Source of the DNA: Cercophora sp. LCS_1
Lineage: Eukaryota > Ascomycota > Sordariomycetes > Sordariales > Lasiosphaeriaceae
NCBI GenBank assembly: GCA_036250225.1
Contig: JAPZLL010000028.1
Location: forward strand, 1 to 64,000
DNA length: 64,000 nt
Direction of reading: 5' to 3'
The notes beneath the pieces are model-generated. The model had not been told where the DNA came from. It was given only the letters and a program-made list of their open reading frames with translations, and searched no databases. Made by a program: the position numbers and the translations under genes. Each line of letters begins with the position of its first letter. Position 1 is the first letter of the stretch. This document shows positions 1-10,278 of the stretch, piece after piece.

Positions 1-1409
1 AACAGACCAGGGCTTTGGTGTTGAGGGTGCTTCATGAAAAGGGGGATCACCAACCGCTTGGTAGGCACTGGATGGAAGGTTTTCTTCGCCGCAATCCATT
101 CATTCAGACTCAGAGGGCCAAAAAGATGAATAACAGCCGTGCCACGGCTGCAAACAAGAAGAATATTACGGCCTGGTGGGAAAGATTGAAGGCCCCTGCT
201 GTTAAGAAGATCCTGGCCGAAAACCGGTATAATATGGACGAAACAGGGATTATGGAAGGCGAAGGAGAGAACGGCCTAGTATTGGGGGAGTGTAGGCAGT
301 GCCACAAGAAAAGGAAGGCTCCCATATAAAGAAAACAGTCAGGAATACGTATTTGGACCACATTGGTGGAGTGTATCTCAGTAACAGGCCGGTATCTCAA
401 TGTGTTGGCTATTATGAAGGGGAAAAGCATCCAACAATAATACTACCCCCTTGACATAACCCCATTTAAAGGCTGGTTATTTGATCACCAAATCAAAGGG
501 TGGATAAACAATGAAATAGCCATTGAGTGGCTGAAAAGGGTGTTTATACCAGAGACCAAGCCTACCAGGACCTTTGACCGCCGTCTCCTTATTCTGAATG
601 GCTACGGCAGTCACACAACCGACAAATTTATATGGTTGGCTTACCAAAATAGGATACAACTACTTTTTTTGCCAGCCTACTGCTCCCACATTGTTCAACC
701 CCTGGATCTTTCGATATTCAGTATTGTTAAGAGAGCCTACCGCAGGCACCTCGCTGAGGTCACAGCGCTGAACATCAGCAATTCTTCAGTCAACGGAAGG
801 CGTTTATTTCTTTAGTGTTATCAAAAAGTTCGGATGGAGGCCTTTACAGAGAGAAATATCAGGTCTGGGTGGGTAGCTACAGGGTTGTGGCCTGAGAATA
901 TAAACAAACCCCTGAATAATCCCAAGCTCCTTGAAAACGCCAACCGTCGGCATCAGGATACCCCTGAACCCCCTACCCTGGCTTCTCAGACCTCAACTAC
1001 TACGGAGGGGACCTTAGAAGAGGTTGACAATCTTCTTCTTACACCCACTAAGCCCTCGGTGATGGCCAAGCAGGTGGACCACTTAATCAAGGAGTTCAAG
1101 GCCACACCACGCGAGAGGATAATGCTCAGGAAGATGCAAAAAGCCGTGACGGCAACCGCCTTCCAAAAAGCCTCACTAAAACGAAAAGAGGATCAAGTGG
1201 AAGCCAAATTGGCCGATATAGAGGGTAAGAAGAGGAAGAAGGTCAAGGTCAATCCGAACGGTAAATTTGCAACTATCGCGAACATTCGTGAGGCTCAGAG
1301 AGCCGTGGGCCGGCAGGTAGTAGGATCGGAAGAATCAGAGGAAGAATCTCAATCGGATTCAGAGGATTCAGAGGCTTCAGAGGCTGTTGACCAGATAGTT
1401 TGTGGCTAG
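1..1409 (+). pseudogene. Pogo/Fot1-type (Tc1-mariner superfamily) transposase relic, 5' end outside window
   Basis: One reading frame can be followed from the window edge to the TAG at 1407-1409, but it is cut by stops at 327-329 (TAA), 438-440 (TAA) and 813-815 (TAG). The first part reads like the second helix-turn-helix (CENP-B type) of pogo transposases, followed by the first catalytic Asp block (YNMDETGI). Around 570-610 is the second block, where the usual Asp of LILDGHGSH is Asn (LILNGYGSH). The third block (VQPLDLSIF) follows near 690-720. The C-terminus (834-1409) is a Lys/Glu-rich tail ending in acidic Ser/Glu repeats, as in fungal members. Three stops plus loss of a catalytic Asp mean it cannot encode a working transposase. 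C-to-T/G-to-A changes such as Asp to Asn fit RIP-like decay, but that is inference. Family assignment is firm; the subfamily is not. Confidence 0.85.
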
Positions 1410-1811
1410 GAATCCAAAACACCAAAAAAACAAAGTTTGTGCCGGTGTCCGGGGGTACCGATAAGGGGGTGTTTGAACTTAGCCGTGATCTAAACTAAAA
1501 ATCACGACGCATTTTGGCCAGAGAGAGTTTTCTGGGGGAAAAAACCTTGTTCTGGTGATTGTGCCAAAACCCAATCACATATACCTAGCGTAACACCCCC
1601 CAAAACCAAGCATCTCTTATCCCACTCACATATCATCGTAGTCCAGAAAGTATCCGCCTCTCGACGCTTCCCCGACAAAGTCACCAGGCAAACACCAAGT
1701 TCAAAGCCAGCGCTACTCGCGACACCTCGCCAAGATCATACCGTCTTTTGAGAAGATTTCCACCCTCTACAAAAAACTGCACCATCGTCGGCACCCAAAA
1801 CGTCTCGCAAA
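1410..1811. other. 3' flank of the transposon relic and RING-gene leader
   Basis: No gene is visible. The stretch starts with the element's AT-rich 3' end. An inverted pair CGTGAT/ATCACG lies at about 1482-1506 and could belong to the terminal repeat, but the 5' end is outside the window, so a terminal inverted repeat cannot be confirmed. The last 150 bases are C-rich and free of ATG near the gene, consistent with the 5' leader of the RING gene. Confidence 0.4.
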
Positions 1812-2597
1812 ATGTCAACCACCTCCAGCAAAGTCGCTCCCCCTTCCCCGACTTACGCGTCCGAGCACTGCTTCCACAACCTACGCTCCTACATTCACAC
1901 CGAAGCACCACCACCAGACCACCCAATCCTGGTTCCCACGTGTCCAATCTGCTACACCGAGCTGTACGTGGGCGGCCTGGCCCCTCAGAACCCTCCATCT
2001 TCGCCCGACGACGACGCCTCAGATGAAGATGGATGGGTGTTGAGCGAATCCTCCGAAGATGGCGACGTTTCAGACGAAGTCGACTCTGCGTACGATTCGG
2101 AGGACGACTCCTCAGACGAAGAAGACCCAGACGAAAAATGCCCTCCTCACGACCAACACGCCTACGTCTTCTTCTGCACACATATCGTCTGCATCCCCTG
2201 CCACAACAAGCTCGTCAACGTGGCAACAAGCAACATTATCAGTTGCCCGGTGTGCAGGACGGAGCAAAGGGCACGGGCCTGTGGACATCCTATCGTTGCG
2301 CGGATAGCACCCATCGATAGGGACGAAGCTCTAGACATGCCAAAGACGGAGATGGAGTGTGCGAAGATCGATTTTTGTGGTTGGGATAAGTGTGTGAGGG
2401 GTGATTGGGAGTATATCTACGGTGTTGAGGAGAGTGAAGGTGAAGACGAAACCGATGGCACTTGGAGGAACCAGGCTGTCGATAATACGGGTGACGAAGA
2501 CAGAGGTTTGGGATTTTATGACGATGACGATGATGACGACGATGATGATGGGCTGGATACAGCCGTTACACGGGGGCCTGCAGATCGGCCTACCTAG
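1812..2597 (+). CDS. RING-finger protein with long acidic loop
   Basis: A 261-residue protein. A C3HC4 zinc-binding set is complete: C44-x2-C47, C122-x-H124-x2-C127-x2-C130 and C145-x2-C148. RING domains usually recruit E2 enzymes, so a ubiquitin-ligase role is likely, but no substrate can be inferred. The linker between the first and second ligand pairs is about 74 residues and consists largely of Asp/Glu/Ser (residues 66-110), far longer than usual. A second acidic run, ten Asp in a row, lies near the C-terminus. The ATG at 1812 is preceded by a C/A-rich leader. The frame ends at TAG 2595-2597, yet the same frame stays open to 2798 and encodes a helical segment (see next feature). A related, degenerate copy lies near 48.1-48.5 kb. 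Confidence is good for the RING fold and lower for the true 3' end. Confidence 0.7.
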   Translation: MSTTSSKVAPPSPTYASEHCFHNLRSYIHTEAPPPDHPILVPTCPICYTELYVGGLAPQNPPSSPDDDASDEDGWVLSESSEDGDVSDEVDSAYDSEDDSSDEEDPDEKCPPHDQHAYVFFCTHIVCIPCHNKLVNVATSNIISCPVCRTEQRARACGHPIVARIAPIDRDEALDMPKTEMECAKIDFCGWDKCVRGDWEYIYGVEESEGEDETDGTWRNQAVDNTGDEDRGLGFYDDDDDDDDDDGLDTAVTRGPADRPT

Positions 2598-2798
2598 GCT
2601 GGGACAATAGACATTATTGACGCCGAACTCGAGGCTGCCAGGGAGGAGTATTCTGGCAGAGTTCAACGGATCAGGGATTTGATCCGGGAGGTGTCTGAGC
2701 AGCATCGAGCCCAATTGGATGCTATAGCTGGTAGATGGATTGGCCTCTTGGATCCAACAGCTGCTGAAACCCCAAGGAGAACGGAAGACACGGATTGA
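2598..2798 (+). other. In-frame downstream extension of the RING gene
   Basis: After the TAG at 2595-2597 the same frame continues for 66 codons to TGA 2796-2798. It reads as a charged amphipathic segment (IDIIDAELEAAREEY, then RIRDLIREVSEQHRAQLDAI), a coiled-coil-like pattern unlikely in random sequence. Either a recent nonsense mutation shortened the protein, the stop lies in a small unrecognised intron, or it is read through. I found no convincing GT-AG pair that removes the TAG and keeps the frame. Confidence 0.45.
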
Positions 2799-3846
2799 GT
2801 GGTGTAACATAGCAGCTAGCTGTTGGGATTGGCAATTGTAACATGTCTCAAATGCCGAGGCAGTTGGATACCTATAATTGAGGCTTCAACTATTGTTCAA
2901 GGGTGAGAGCACGTGTACGTACGACAGTCCCTATCGGAACGAATGTCCGAATACAGCACAAGACTCGGCTGAGTCAGATGCTAGATAGAGCTGAAGAGGG
3001 AAACATTTATCAGCCTGGCTGTCTGCGACGAATCTGCGCACACGAAATTCCTTTTTTTAGTTCGTAGTTCTGAGCATGGGTGAGCTGCGGCTGATTTGTT
3101 CTGAGCTTTCCCTGATTCTTCCCTGAGCTAGCCTAAATTTTGCCGAGCAGGAGTATATACCAAATTTTGGACCAAGTTGTACTCTGCATTATGTGTCGTT
3201 GCTTTCTAGCCCAGCCAGAAACCCCTCCTTTTACAAACTATCTTGTCTGCAGATTGCAAATACCAGCGGCCAATGGCTGCGCACGGTGTGATGGCACTTT
3301 ATTACCCCAATTATGGTAAGTGACGATAAGTGGTAGCAATTGCCACTGAGTACTTCAACTAGAAAGGTTCTGCTGAACCCCCTTTTCTTTAGCAGGCGGA
3401 AAGAGAGAACGGTTTGATTTGGACGACAGATTCGTCAATGATAACTTGATATGTTGTGTTCCGGTAAGAAAATTGCGGCGTCATTTCTTGTCGAATGTGA
3501 AGCCTGCACTGCGGTATTGCAATGGATTTTGAAAAGGGGTTGGTTATCAGACACGAATATTGAGTGCAGCAAAGTCCATACAAAACTCAATGCAACAATA
3601 ACTCGTATTGAAATTCAAAAGCCCCCCAACTGGACAAACAGCCCCCATTGCCTCGACAACACACCTTGCCACTTCTCTCAGCAAATCAGAATTCTTATCG
3701 TACAAAATTTTGACGGAAGAGGCTATCAGACTTGGACAGACGGGCCTCGAACATAATAATCAAGGCAAGTGCATCGCCTCGGCTCAGCAATTCTCAAGTG
3801 CGTTGTAGTAAACATCTTCACCGCCGTCCTCAGGTTGCATCAGGAA
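2799..3846. other. Intergenic stretch
   Basis: No convincing gene on either strand. It contains one copy of a dispersed repeat (3030-3058, listed separately) and AT-rich sequence around it. The short open frames have no recognisable domains. Confidence 0.5.
3030..3058 (+). repeat. Dispersed repeat, copy A
   Basis: The block gaatctgcgcacacgaaatt, followed by cc and a T-run, recurs at 26379-26411 with two mismatches over the 22 non-T bases. Both copies lie in gene-poor DNA close to transposon or repeat remains, and both are followed by sequence rich in agct/ggct/gct steps. They are probably ends of the same decayed mobile element; the family is unknown. Confidence 0.5.
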
Positions 3847-5744
3847 CTATTCACAAAATATCATCTTTGACCACGGGGGATTCCGGGGGCCGCCCACAGG
3901 ACTTACATTGCCACGCCATCTACGTTCTCCAAGTTCCTTTACCAGCTTCCGAAAAGCGGCAACCTTCTGGTCGCTAACAGCCCTTAGATCCTCATCATAC
4001 GCAAGACTGGGCTTCAAAAGTACAACCCGCTCTAAATGTTCCATCGCAGAGACACCCTTTTTGTCGCGATGATCCGGATCAATAGTCGACAGTATCTGCT
4101 TCCGCAAAAATTCCACCAGCTCAACATCACCGTACTTAGACACATAATACAATAGTCCATCCCCTTTCTCATTAAACATATCCACTTTTGCACCCTTAGC
4201 ATACAACATTGGAAATATGCTATATTTCCATGGAACCCGTATAGTTCGGAGGATGCCATATCGATCGCACATGTTTATATCTGCGCCGGCATCGAAAAGC
4301 GCGTCAGCCTTGGCGCCGTAGTATGCGGCCTTAAAGAAGTGAGTTGTAGAGGCGAGATAGTTGGTGGGTGAGAAGTGATTCGCAGTTACCGAATCCGGGC
4401 TGCTTCCCGCGTCCAGGAGCTTTCGGATGGCGAGCAGGGACTCGCTCGAATCAGATGTACAGGCGACATGGAGAGGGGTACTGCGCTTCAAGTTGGCAAT
4501 GGGCTGAGCACTTTGATGTGGTATGGCCTCCAGGAGCTGGGAGATGGTACTTAGATTTCCCGCAGCGGCGACCAGGAAAAGTGGCGTTCGCTTGCCTATC
4601 GAGTCTTTTATAGTAGGGTCTGCTCCTTCTTAAAGGAATGCCGTGATGGCATCCGAGTGTCTTCATGCCACAGCCCAGTACAAGGGAGCAAAGCCAAATC
4701 CGTCCAGTCGATCAATCGCAAAGGGTACTGGCAATGACGTCTCGGATGTCCATGTCGGTCAATCCTAGGATTCTGTCGTGAAGTGGCGTCATTGAAGCCT
4801 CAAGATGAAGCGGTTCATTCGCCAGCACCAGAATTTTCTCGTAGAGTCGGGACGTATTCTCACTCTGTGGGAGACGAATCCTATAGTTAGCGCATAACCT
4901 GAATCTCGCGATATCAGCGGGGCATCTGAAGAGGGTTGGCTCAAAGTTGACGTGGTTGGTGGTAGAGTTCCTCCCTGCCAGCCAAGCAGCACTAGGCCAT
5001 GAAACGTGAATTGCCTGGTAGAGGAGCCATTTTGGTAGAAAGTAAGAGAGCTGTAACCGCGTCCCTGACACCCTCTGACACGTGGAGACGTCGCACGCGC
5101 TACCTATGGGTATTGGCCAAGCATTGTAGAAAATGAAGAACGCCCCTATGGCTGATTGTAGGCGTCTGGAGCTTCTAGCAGATACCGACGAAGGGTGTTG
5201 GTGACATTTGCAATCGCAGCCAACGATACAGCTCCGACGTGCTGTGGTCTGCAAGCACAGAATCGAGTCGAGATCATTGGCACTCCCTCGCGATCCCTTC
5301 TCCTCAGCCTTCGCCTCTTCGGAGAGGATGAGGCGCGTGGGATCTAATCCGGCCTTTTCGATTTCTGTGGTACAGGAGTGGGTAGGGTTACTCAAGTCTC
5401 TCCCCCGCTCCTGTCAAGGTTAGCCAACCTCTGGGGGAAATTCATAGATGTCATGAATGCTGTGAGATTTTCACGAGCTTGTCGAGCCCTTTCTCTCAGA
5501 CTCTGAATGTTGTGTCGCTCCAACTGCCAACGAAAACGCGATATCCGGCGTTGGCCAACCTTGTTCAGTCCTTTGTTATGGATGAAACGGTCGGCCAGGG
5601 ATTGCAATTCGTTGGTGGTAGCCAGTAACTCGCACCGGAGGTGTTCAAGTTGCGATGCGACCGTATCGTCTTGATTCCCTTCCCGATGAGGGTCGCTGCT
5701 TGCAAAAACGCGATGGCGCTTGCTACCGCCGAGATGGCGTCCAT
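3847..5744 (-). pseudogene. Broken ankyrin-repeat protein with fungal STAND-like N-terminus
   Basis: Read leftwards on the minus strand. It starts with ATG 5744-5742 and MDAISAVASAIAFLQAA, the hydrophobic N-terminal helix common in fungal NLR and ankyrin proteins. A helical region in a different frame follows (about 5690-5400; SLRERARQARENL). Next, in a third frame (about 5395-4712), comes a block with CDCKCHQ and a later CDVSTCQR, a cysteine signature seen in a family of Pezizomycotina ankyrin proteins. The end (about 4690-3847) is ankyrin-like (STPLHVACTS, LLDAGSSPD, LFDAGADIN) with in-frame stops near 4671 and 4631. At least two frame changes and two stops make an intact gene unlikely, although one frame change could be an unrecognised intron. 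It is convergent with nothing and lies 0.7 kb from the NACHT gene on the other strand. Confidence 0.65.
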
Positions 5745-6456
5745 CGCTGGCAGCAAGATGCACGTCAATCTTGGCGCCAAAGTATACCGCGAAGGATGCT
5801 GGGTTTCTCGAGACCAGAAAGACTCTGGTTACCCTACAGTGGCATCACGTCGCGCTCATCAGCTTCTACATTCCTGCCTGCATGATCTAAATCTACCTGC
5901 GGCCAAAGCACTTAAGTTTTAGTCCCGAAATGTCGCTGATACTTATTGGTGTTTGCCTTCCAAATGACAGTTACCGCCCAGACTACCTCACCCGCCTCGG
6001 AATCAGGCGACACTCCAATCAAACCTCTCCTCCATCTCCCAAAATCTCCGTCGTCCCCTGAAAAGGCTTGGCGGTGACGGCGAGCCGCATGATGCAAGGC
6101 AGACAGCAATGGCTGAGAATGCAGGCCCGCCCCAAGGGCCCCAAGTTCCGCTATTCCGTCAAGGAATTCGATAGGCCCAAAGATTGGACGCCCGGCAGGC
6201 TCTGTCCTGTGCCCTGATCCAGGCAACAGCCGATGCCGGGGTTATCCGAATTGAACGATCTTGTTTGGTAGCAAGGACAGCCTTCCTCACAACTCAGAAC
6301 ACTGCAGGGTCGAACCTGAGGTATATTCCCTCACCGCAACCCCGCTCCCCGGCCTCAGTTTTTGACTGATAACTCAACAACACGCATCTTCACAGTTGAA
6401 CCCAGAGGTGTGAACAGCATACGGTAGCCGTCCCGGACTGAGTATTCCGCATCGAA
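5745..6456. other. Intergenic region between divergent STAND-type genes
   Basis: Separates the minus-strand ankyrin pseudogene from the plus-strand NACHT gene, so it probably holds both promoters. No gene, tRNA or clear TATA box is visible. Confidence 0.45.
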
Positions 6457-9400
6457 ATGGACCCTTTTAGCGCGATAGGGCTCGCCGCCAACATCACCGG
6501 CCTCATCGACTTCGGTCTGCAAGCAGTCTCCATCGCCGACCAAATCTCACGAAATGGGTCAACCCATGGTAATGTACATCCAAGTGTCGCAGCCTCGCCG
6601 ACAACCTAAAGAGCCAGATGCTGACATCCGAACCCTCTGTCGATAACCTGCCGCTGCAAGAGTTGGCGGAGGAGTGCACCCGCATCTCAGAGGATCTGCT
6701 ACGACTGCTTTCCCAGTTAACGGCGCCAGGGTCTCGGTCAAGTGTGCATGTCGTTCGTCTGGCTTGGAGGAACATTCGTAAGAAATCAGAAGTGGCCGAG
6801 TTGGAGAAGAGGCTCAGCCAAGCCCGGCAGACCCTGCATCTGCAACTCTCTCAGGTGTCAAGGTCAGTACCAGGCCAGTGGTGCTAGGCATACACGTCAA
6901 AGGGACGAGGGACACTGTATCTAATGGCATGCGAGCGCAGGTTCGAAGCGATTACCAAACTGGACCACTTGATCCAGACGGGCAAGTGCCACCAGCATGA
7001 GCTCCAGTCATTGTGTCGCCATGTTGAGAGACTCGGGGCATATACAGCTACAAAGACTCTAGTCCCCGAACTATCGACAGACTTGCAATCCATTGCCAAC
7101 GTCTCTAGCCGGGCAGTGGATAAGGTCCTCCGCAATATCGTGCTAGAAGGCCTACACTCACCCAAGATGACCGAACGACTGGAAACCATACCTGAGGCCC
7201 ATGTAAGAACTTTTACCTGGATCTTTGACAGCGAAAGTTAGTGGTACCACAGGATGAGAGATGTGAGAGCAATGATGGTTTACTGGTTGAGGGAAACCTT
7301 GCTAACGAGACCAGGCGGCCGATGGCCTTAGCAAGTGGCTGCAAAGCGGTGAATCCTTCTTTCACGTGTCAGGCAAACCCGGTTCCGGAAAATCAACCTT
7401 GATGAAGTACATTGTGGAGAACCCCATGACAGAGCGCCATCTCCAGGCGTGGGCTGGCACGAAGAAGGTGGTGCTTTCGACGTACTTTTTCTGGAAGCCT
7501 GGGACCGCGCTGCAGAAGTCGCTGCACGGTTTGATGCGGAGTCTGTTGTACTCCGTCCTGCAGCAGTTGCCAGAGCTCATCCCGGTGGTGTTACCAAGAC
7601 AATGGCAAATGGCGCGAGACCGCCACTGCGCCCAGTTCGAATACAGGGATATCCACGCTGCGTTGAACGCCATCATCCAACAAGGGGGGCTCTGCGTATC
7701 CCACAAGTTTGCCTTTTTCATCGACGGGCTGGACGAGCTAGAGGGTGACCATGACACCTTGATCAAGTCCCTGTACAGTTGGGTCGACGCCAACCCGAGC
7801 GGCATTAAAATCTGCGTGTCCAGCCGAGATTGGCTTATTTTCCGCGAGAGATTCTCCAGATGCCCCAAGCTCCAGCTTCATGAACTTACCGCGCCAGATA
7901 TCGCGTCGTTCATTGAATCTACTCTCCTGGAAAACGAAGATTTCCGAGCTCGTGATGATCAAGAGGCTATCATGGGGCTGGGAAAGGACATTGCCCAGAG
8001 ATCCGAGGGCGTCTTCCTATGGGCTACACTTGCGATGCGCACCCTAGAGGCCGGTCTGCTCGCCGAAGAGGGGATCGATGACCTAGAAATGAAGATGGGT
8101 GCGCTCCCGAAGGAGCTGGACGACCTCTTCCAGGCCATCTTTGACTCGGTACTCGACCGGTCCAACCCGGTTGACCGTGCGTCCGCGCTGAGGACCCTCA
8201 GCGTGGTATTGTACCTCTCAAAGCACGAATATCTCGCTGTGGAACCCTGGGATCCCCCATTGCTATACATATCGTTTCTTGGAGACTTCGAACGGAATGA
8301 CCAGTTCGGCGAGGTGAAATCCTTAGGCCAAATCAGCCGCCAGGATCTTTCCCAGAGGCTTCGGCGAGCACGAAAGAAGGTCTATCACCATTGTAGCGGC
8401 TTCGTACACGTCACAAAAACCGGGAGCCAATCTTTCAGAGAGGAAACGGTCACCCTTGTTCATCGAGCCGTCGTCGAGTTTCTCCAGAAAGAAGAGGTTC
8501 GGCCCCACATCCTACATTCCGTCAAGGATTTCGATTTGCTAGGGTTCATGTTCCAGTCCCTTCTTGCCGAGCACCAACTGTATCTTGGGGGCCCGCTGGC
8601 CCACAAGGATCCCGAGAGAGAGGATGTCCTTGAGGAATACTACCTCGAGGGCAGCTCTTGGGGTCCGTTCGAGGCAGACCTGAACGTATTGTTTCGGATA
8701 TACCTTGACGGCACGACGCAGGACAATCCCCGACTTCTCCACATGCTTGAAACCCTTGAACGACTGACAAGGGCCACCATACCAAAGAAGCGTACAACCT
8801 TTGTGACAGCACCTATCGCATATACCTGGTATGCGGCAGACGAGGCTAGGTTGACAGCGAAGTTTAGTTGGACGCTCAGCACGCGGCACTGTCACCCGGC
8901 GGATATCGTCTGCCACGTGGCGACCATTTACGGCTTTCTGCCATATGTTCAGGCCAAGATGGCGACTTGGAGGTTTGCCTCTGCACCGAGACAGATCCCA
9001 GAGGTTGACAACTTGGAGCCCATTCTTCTCTTCCTCCTATCCAGCCTGTTAATCTCACCGATCGAGGGCCTGCCGTTGCCAATACCTCACTTACTCAGCA
9101 CGATTGCCTTTTACTTTGAGATGGGCGGGAACCCGAACTGCATCTTCGGAAGCGATGCTGCATCGAAGGGGGGATCTAGGGCACAAACGTACTGGCAAAT
9201 ATTCCTCTGGCATGCCATCATCCACGGCTTTGGCAACATTTCGGAATTCGTCCTCAAGCTCTTTCTACTGCATGGAGCCGATAGTGACTTTTGGCTTCAC
9301 TTTGAGGAACCCCAGTGGGAGGATGCAAGGTTTACGGGGTACATTTTGGCGCATGGAGAATTCGGGGCCAACCGTACTCGCATTTTTGATCCTATCGTCC

Positions 9401-9702
9401 TCCCCAACACACCTGATGGCATCACAGGTTTTGCTCGCCGCCGGGGTGGGCTGGTATCCTTGGCCGAGTTGCTCGATCTCGGGTTCCCTCGCCAATCACA
9501 AAGTTTCCAGGATCTCATCAACAGGAATACGACATCGGGAAACCTAACAGCCCAACAACGAATACTCGTTGCCCCGACAAGGCTCCTCCAAGAGTTGAAG
9601 GCGGAGTACATTTACAAGGACTCACAAAAGCTTTTGACTCTCGACAATCATAAGCCATTGATCTCGGGATGGGTTGATGAAGGCTTTCTTCTGGGGGATT
9701 GA
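6457..9702 (+). CDS. NACHT NTPase (fungal NLR-like) with DUF7791-type C-terminus
   Basis: A STAND-class signalling ATPase, a family linked in fungi to non-self recognition and regulated cell death. The start at 6457 gives MDPFSAIGLAANITGLIDF, a typical N-terminal helix. Helical segments follow in exons 6593-6862 and 6941 onward, joined by a good intron (6863-6940, phase conserved). A further intron lies between about 7203-7237 and 7309-7314, with ambiguous ends. The last exon carries the Walker A loop (SGKPGSGKST, 7369-7398) and Walker B (FFIDGLDEL, about 7717-7743), then the SRD/ASFIE and GVFLWATLAMRTLE blocks that lead into the DUF7791-like region, which runs to the end. No WD40, ankyrin or TPR repeats are present. 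Near 6570-6592 the frame shifts by one base, or a 35-nt intron must be assumed, so the gene may be damaged there. Neighbouring genes also belong to recognition/death families. Confidence 0.8.
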
Positions 9703-10278
9703 TGACCGCCTTACGGAAGGGACAGGCACGACACCTGCAGAAACCAGGGACTGGCCAGATCCGTCTTATACAACAGATAATAAGTCAAGCGCGAGCACCG
9801 TAACAGGACGAGAAACACAGCATGCTCGAGCGCGAGTGGTTGTCTCTCGAATCCTTGGCACGGGGCGGGGCCTGCAGACCGAGTTCTGACAAGCCATTCA
9901 CCGCATCCCGTCCCGGCACGCATCCAGCATTTGCATGCTGCTGTCTCAACACAGTCGAGCGAAACAAATGAGCAGCTCAGCAGCGCACAAATAAGCCACA
10001 GTGTCGATCACAAGACCCGGGCGCCAATACGAGCAGCCCATTTCCCCGACCCAGCACGCCAAGCTCCCCAAGCATGCCGGTCGCCGCAGCGGGTCTGCCC
10101 GATGTCCGGCCAGCCCAATCGCTGCTAGCCTGCTCGGGGCCTGCTAGCGCCCTGCCTGACGATCTGTTTGGTGCAAGCCTCACCGTCTGCGAGGTATAAA
10201 GCCACGACAAACCACCCCTAGCGTCGACAACTGACCACCTCTCTCTCTCTCCTACTTGCACAACACCACCAAACCACC
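9703..10278 (+). promoter_or_regulatory. Upstream region of the DUF2235 gene with TATA box
   Basis: No gene is visible in these 576 bases. A TATAAA at 10195-10200 lies 79 bases before the ATG at 10279, followed by a CTCTCTCTCTCT pyrimidine tract at about 10240-10252, the usual arrangement of a fungal core promoter. Confidence 0.5.
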
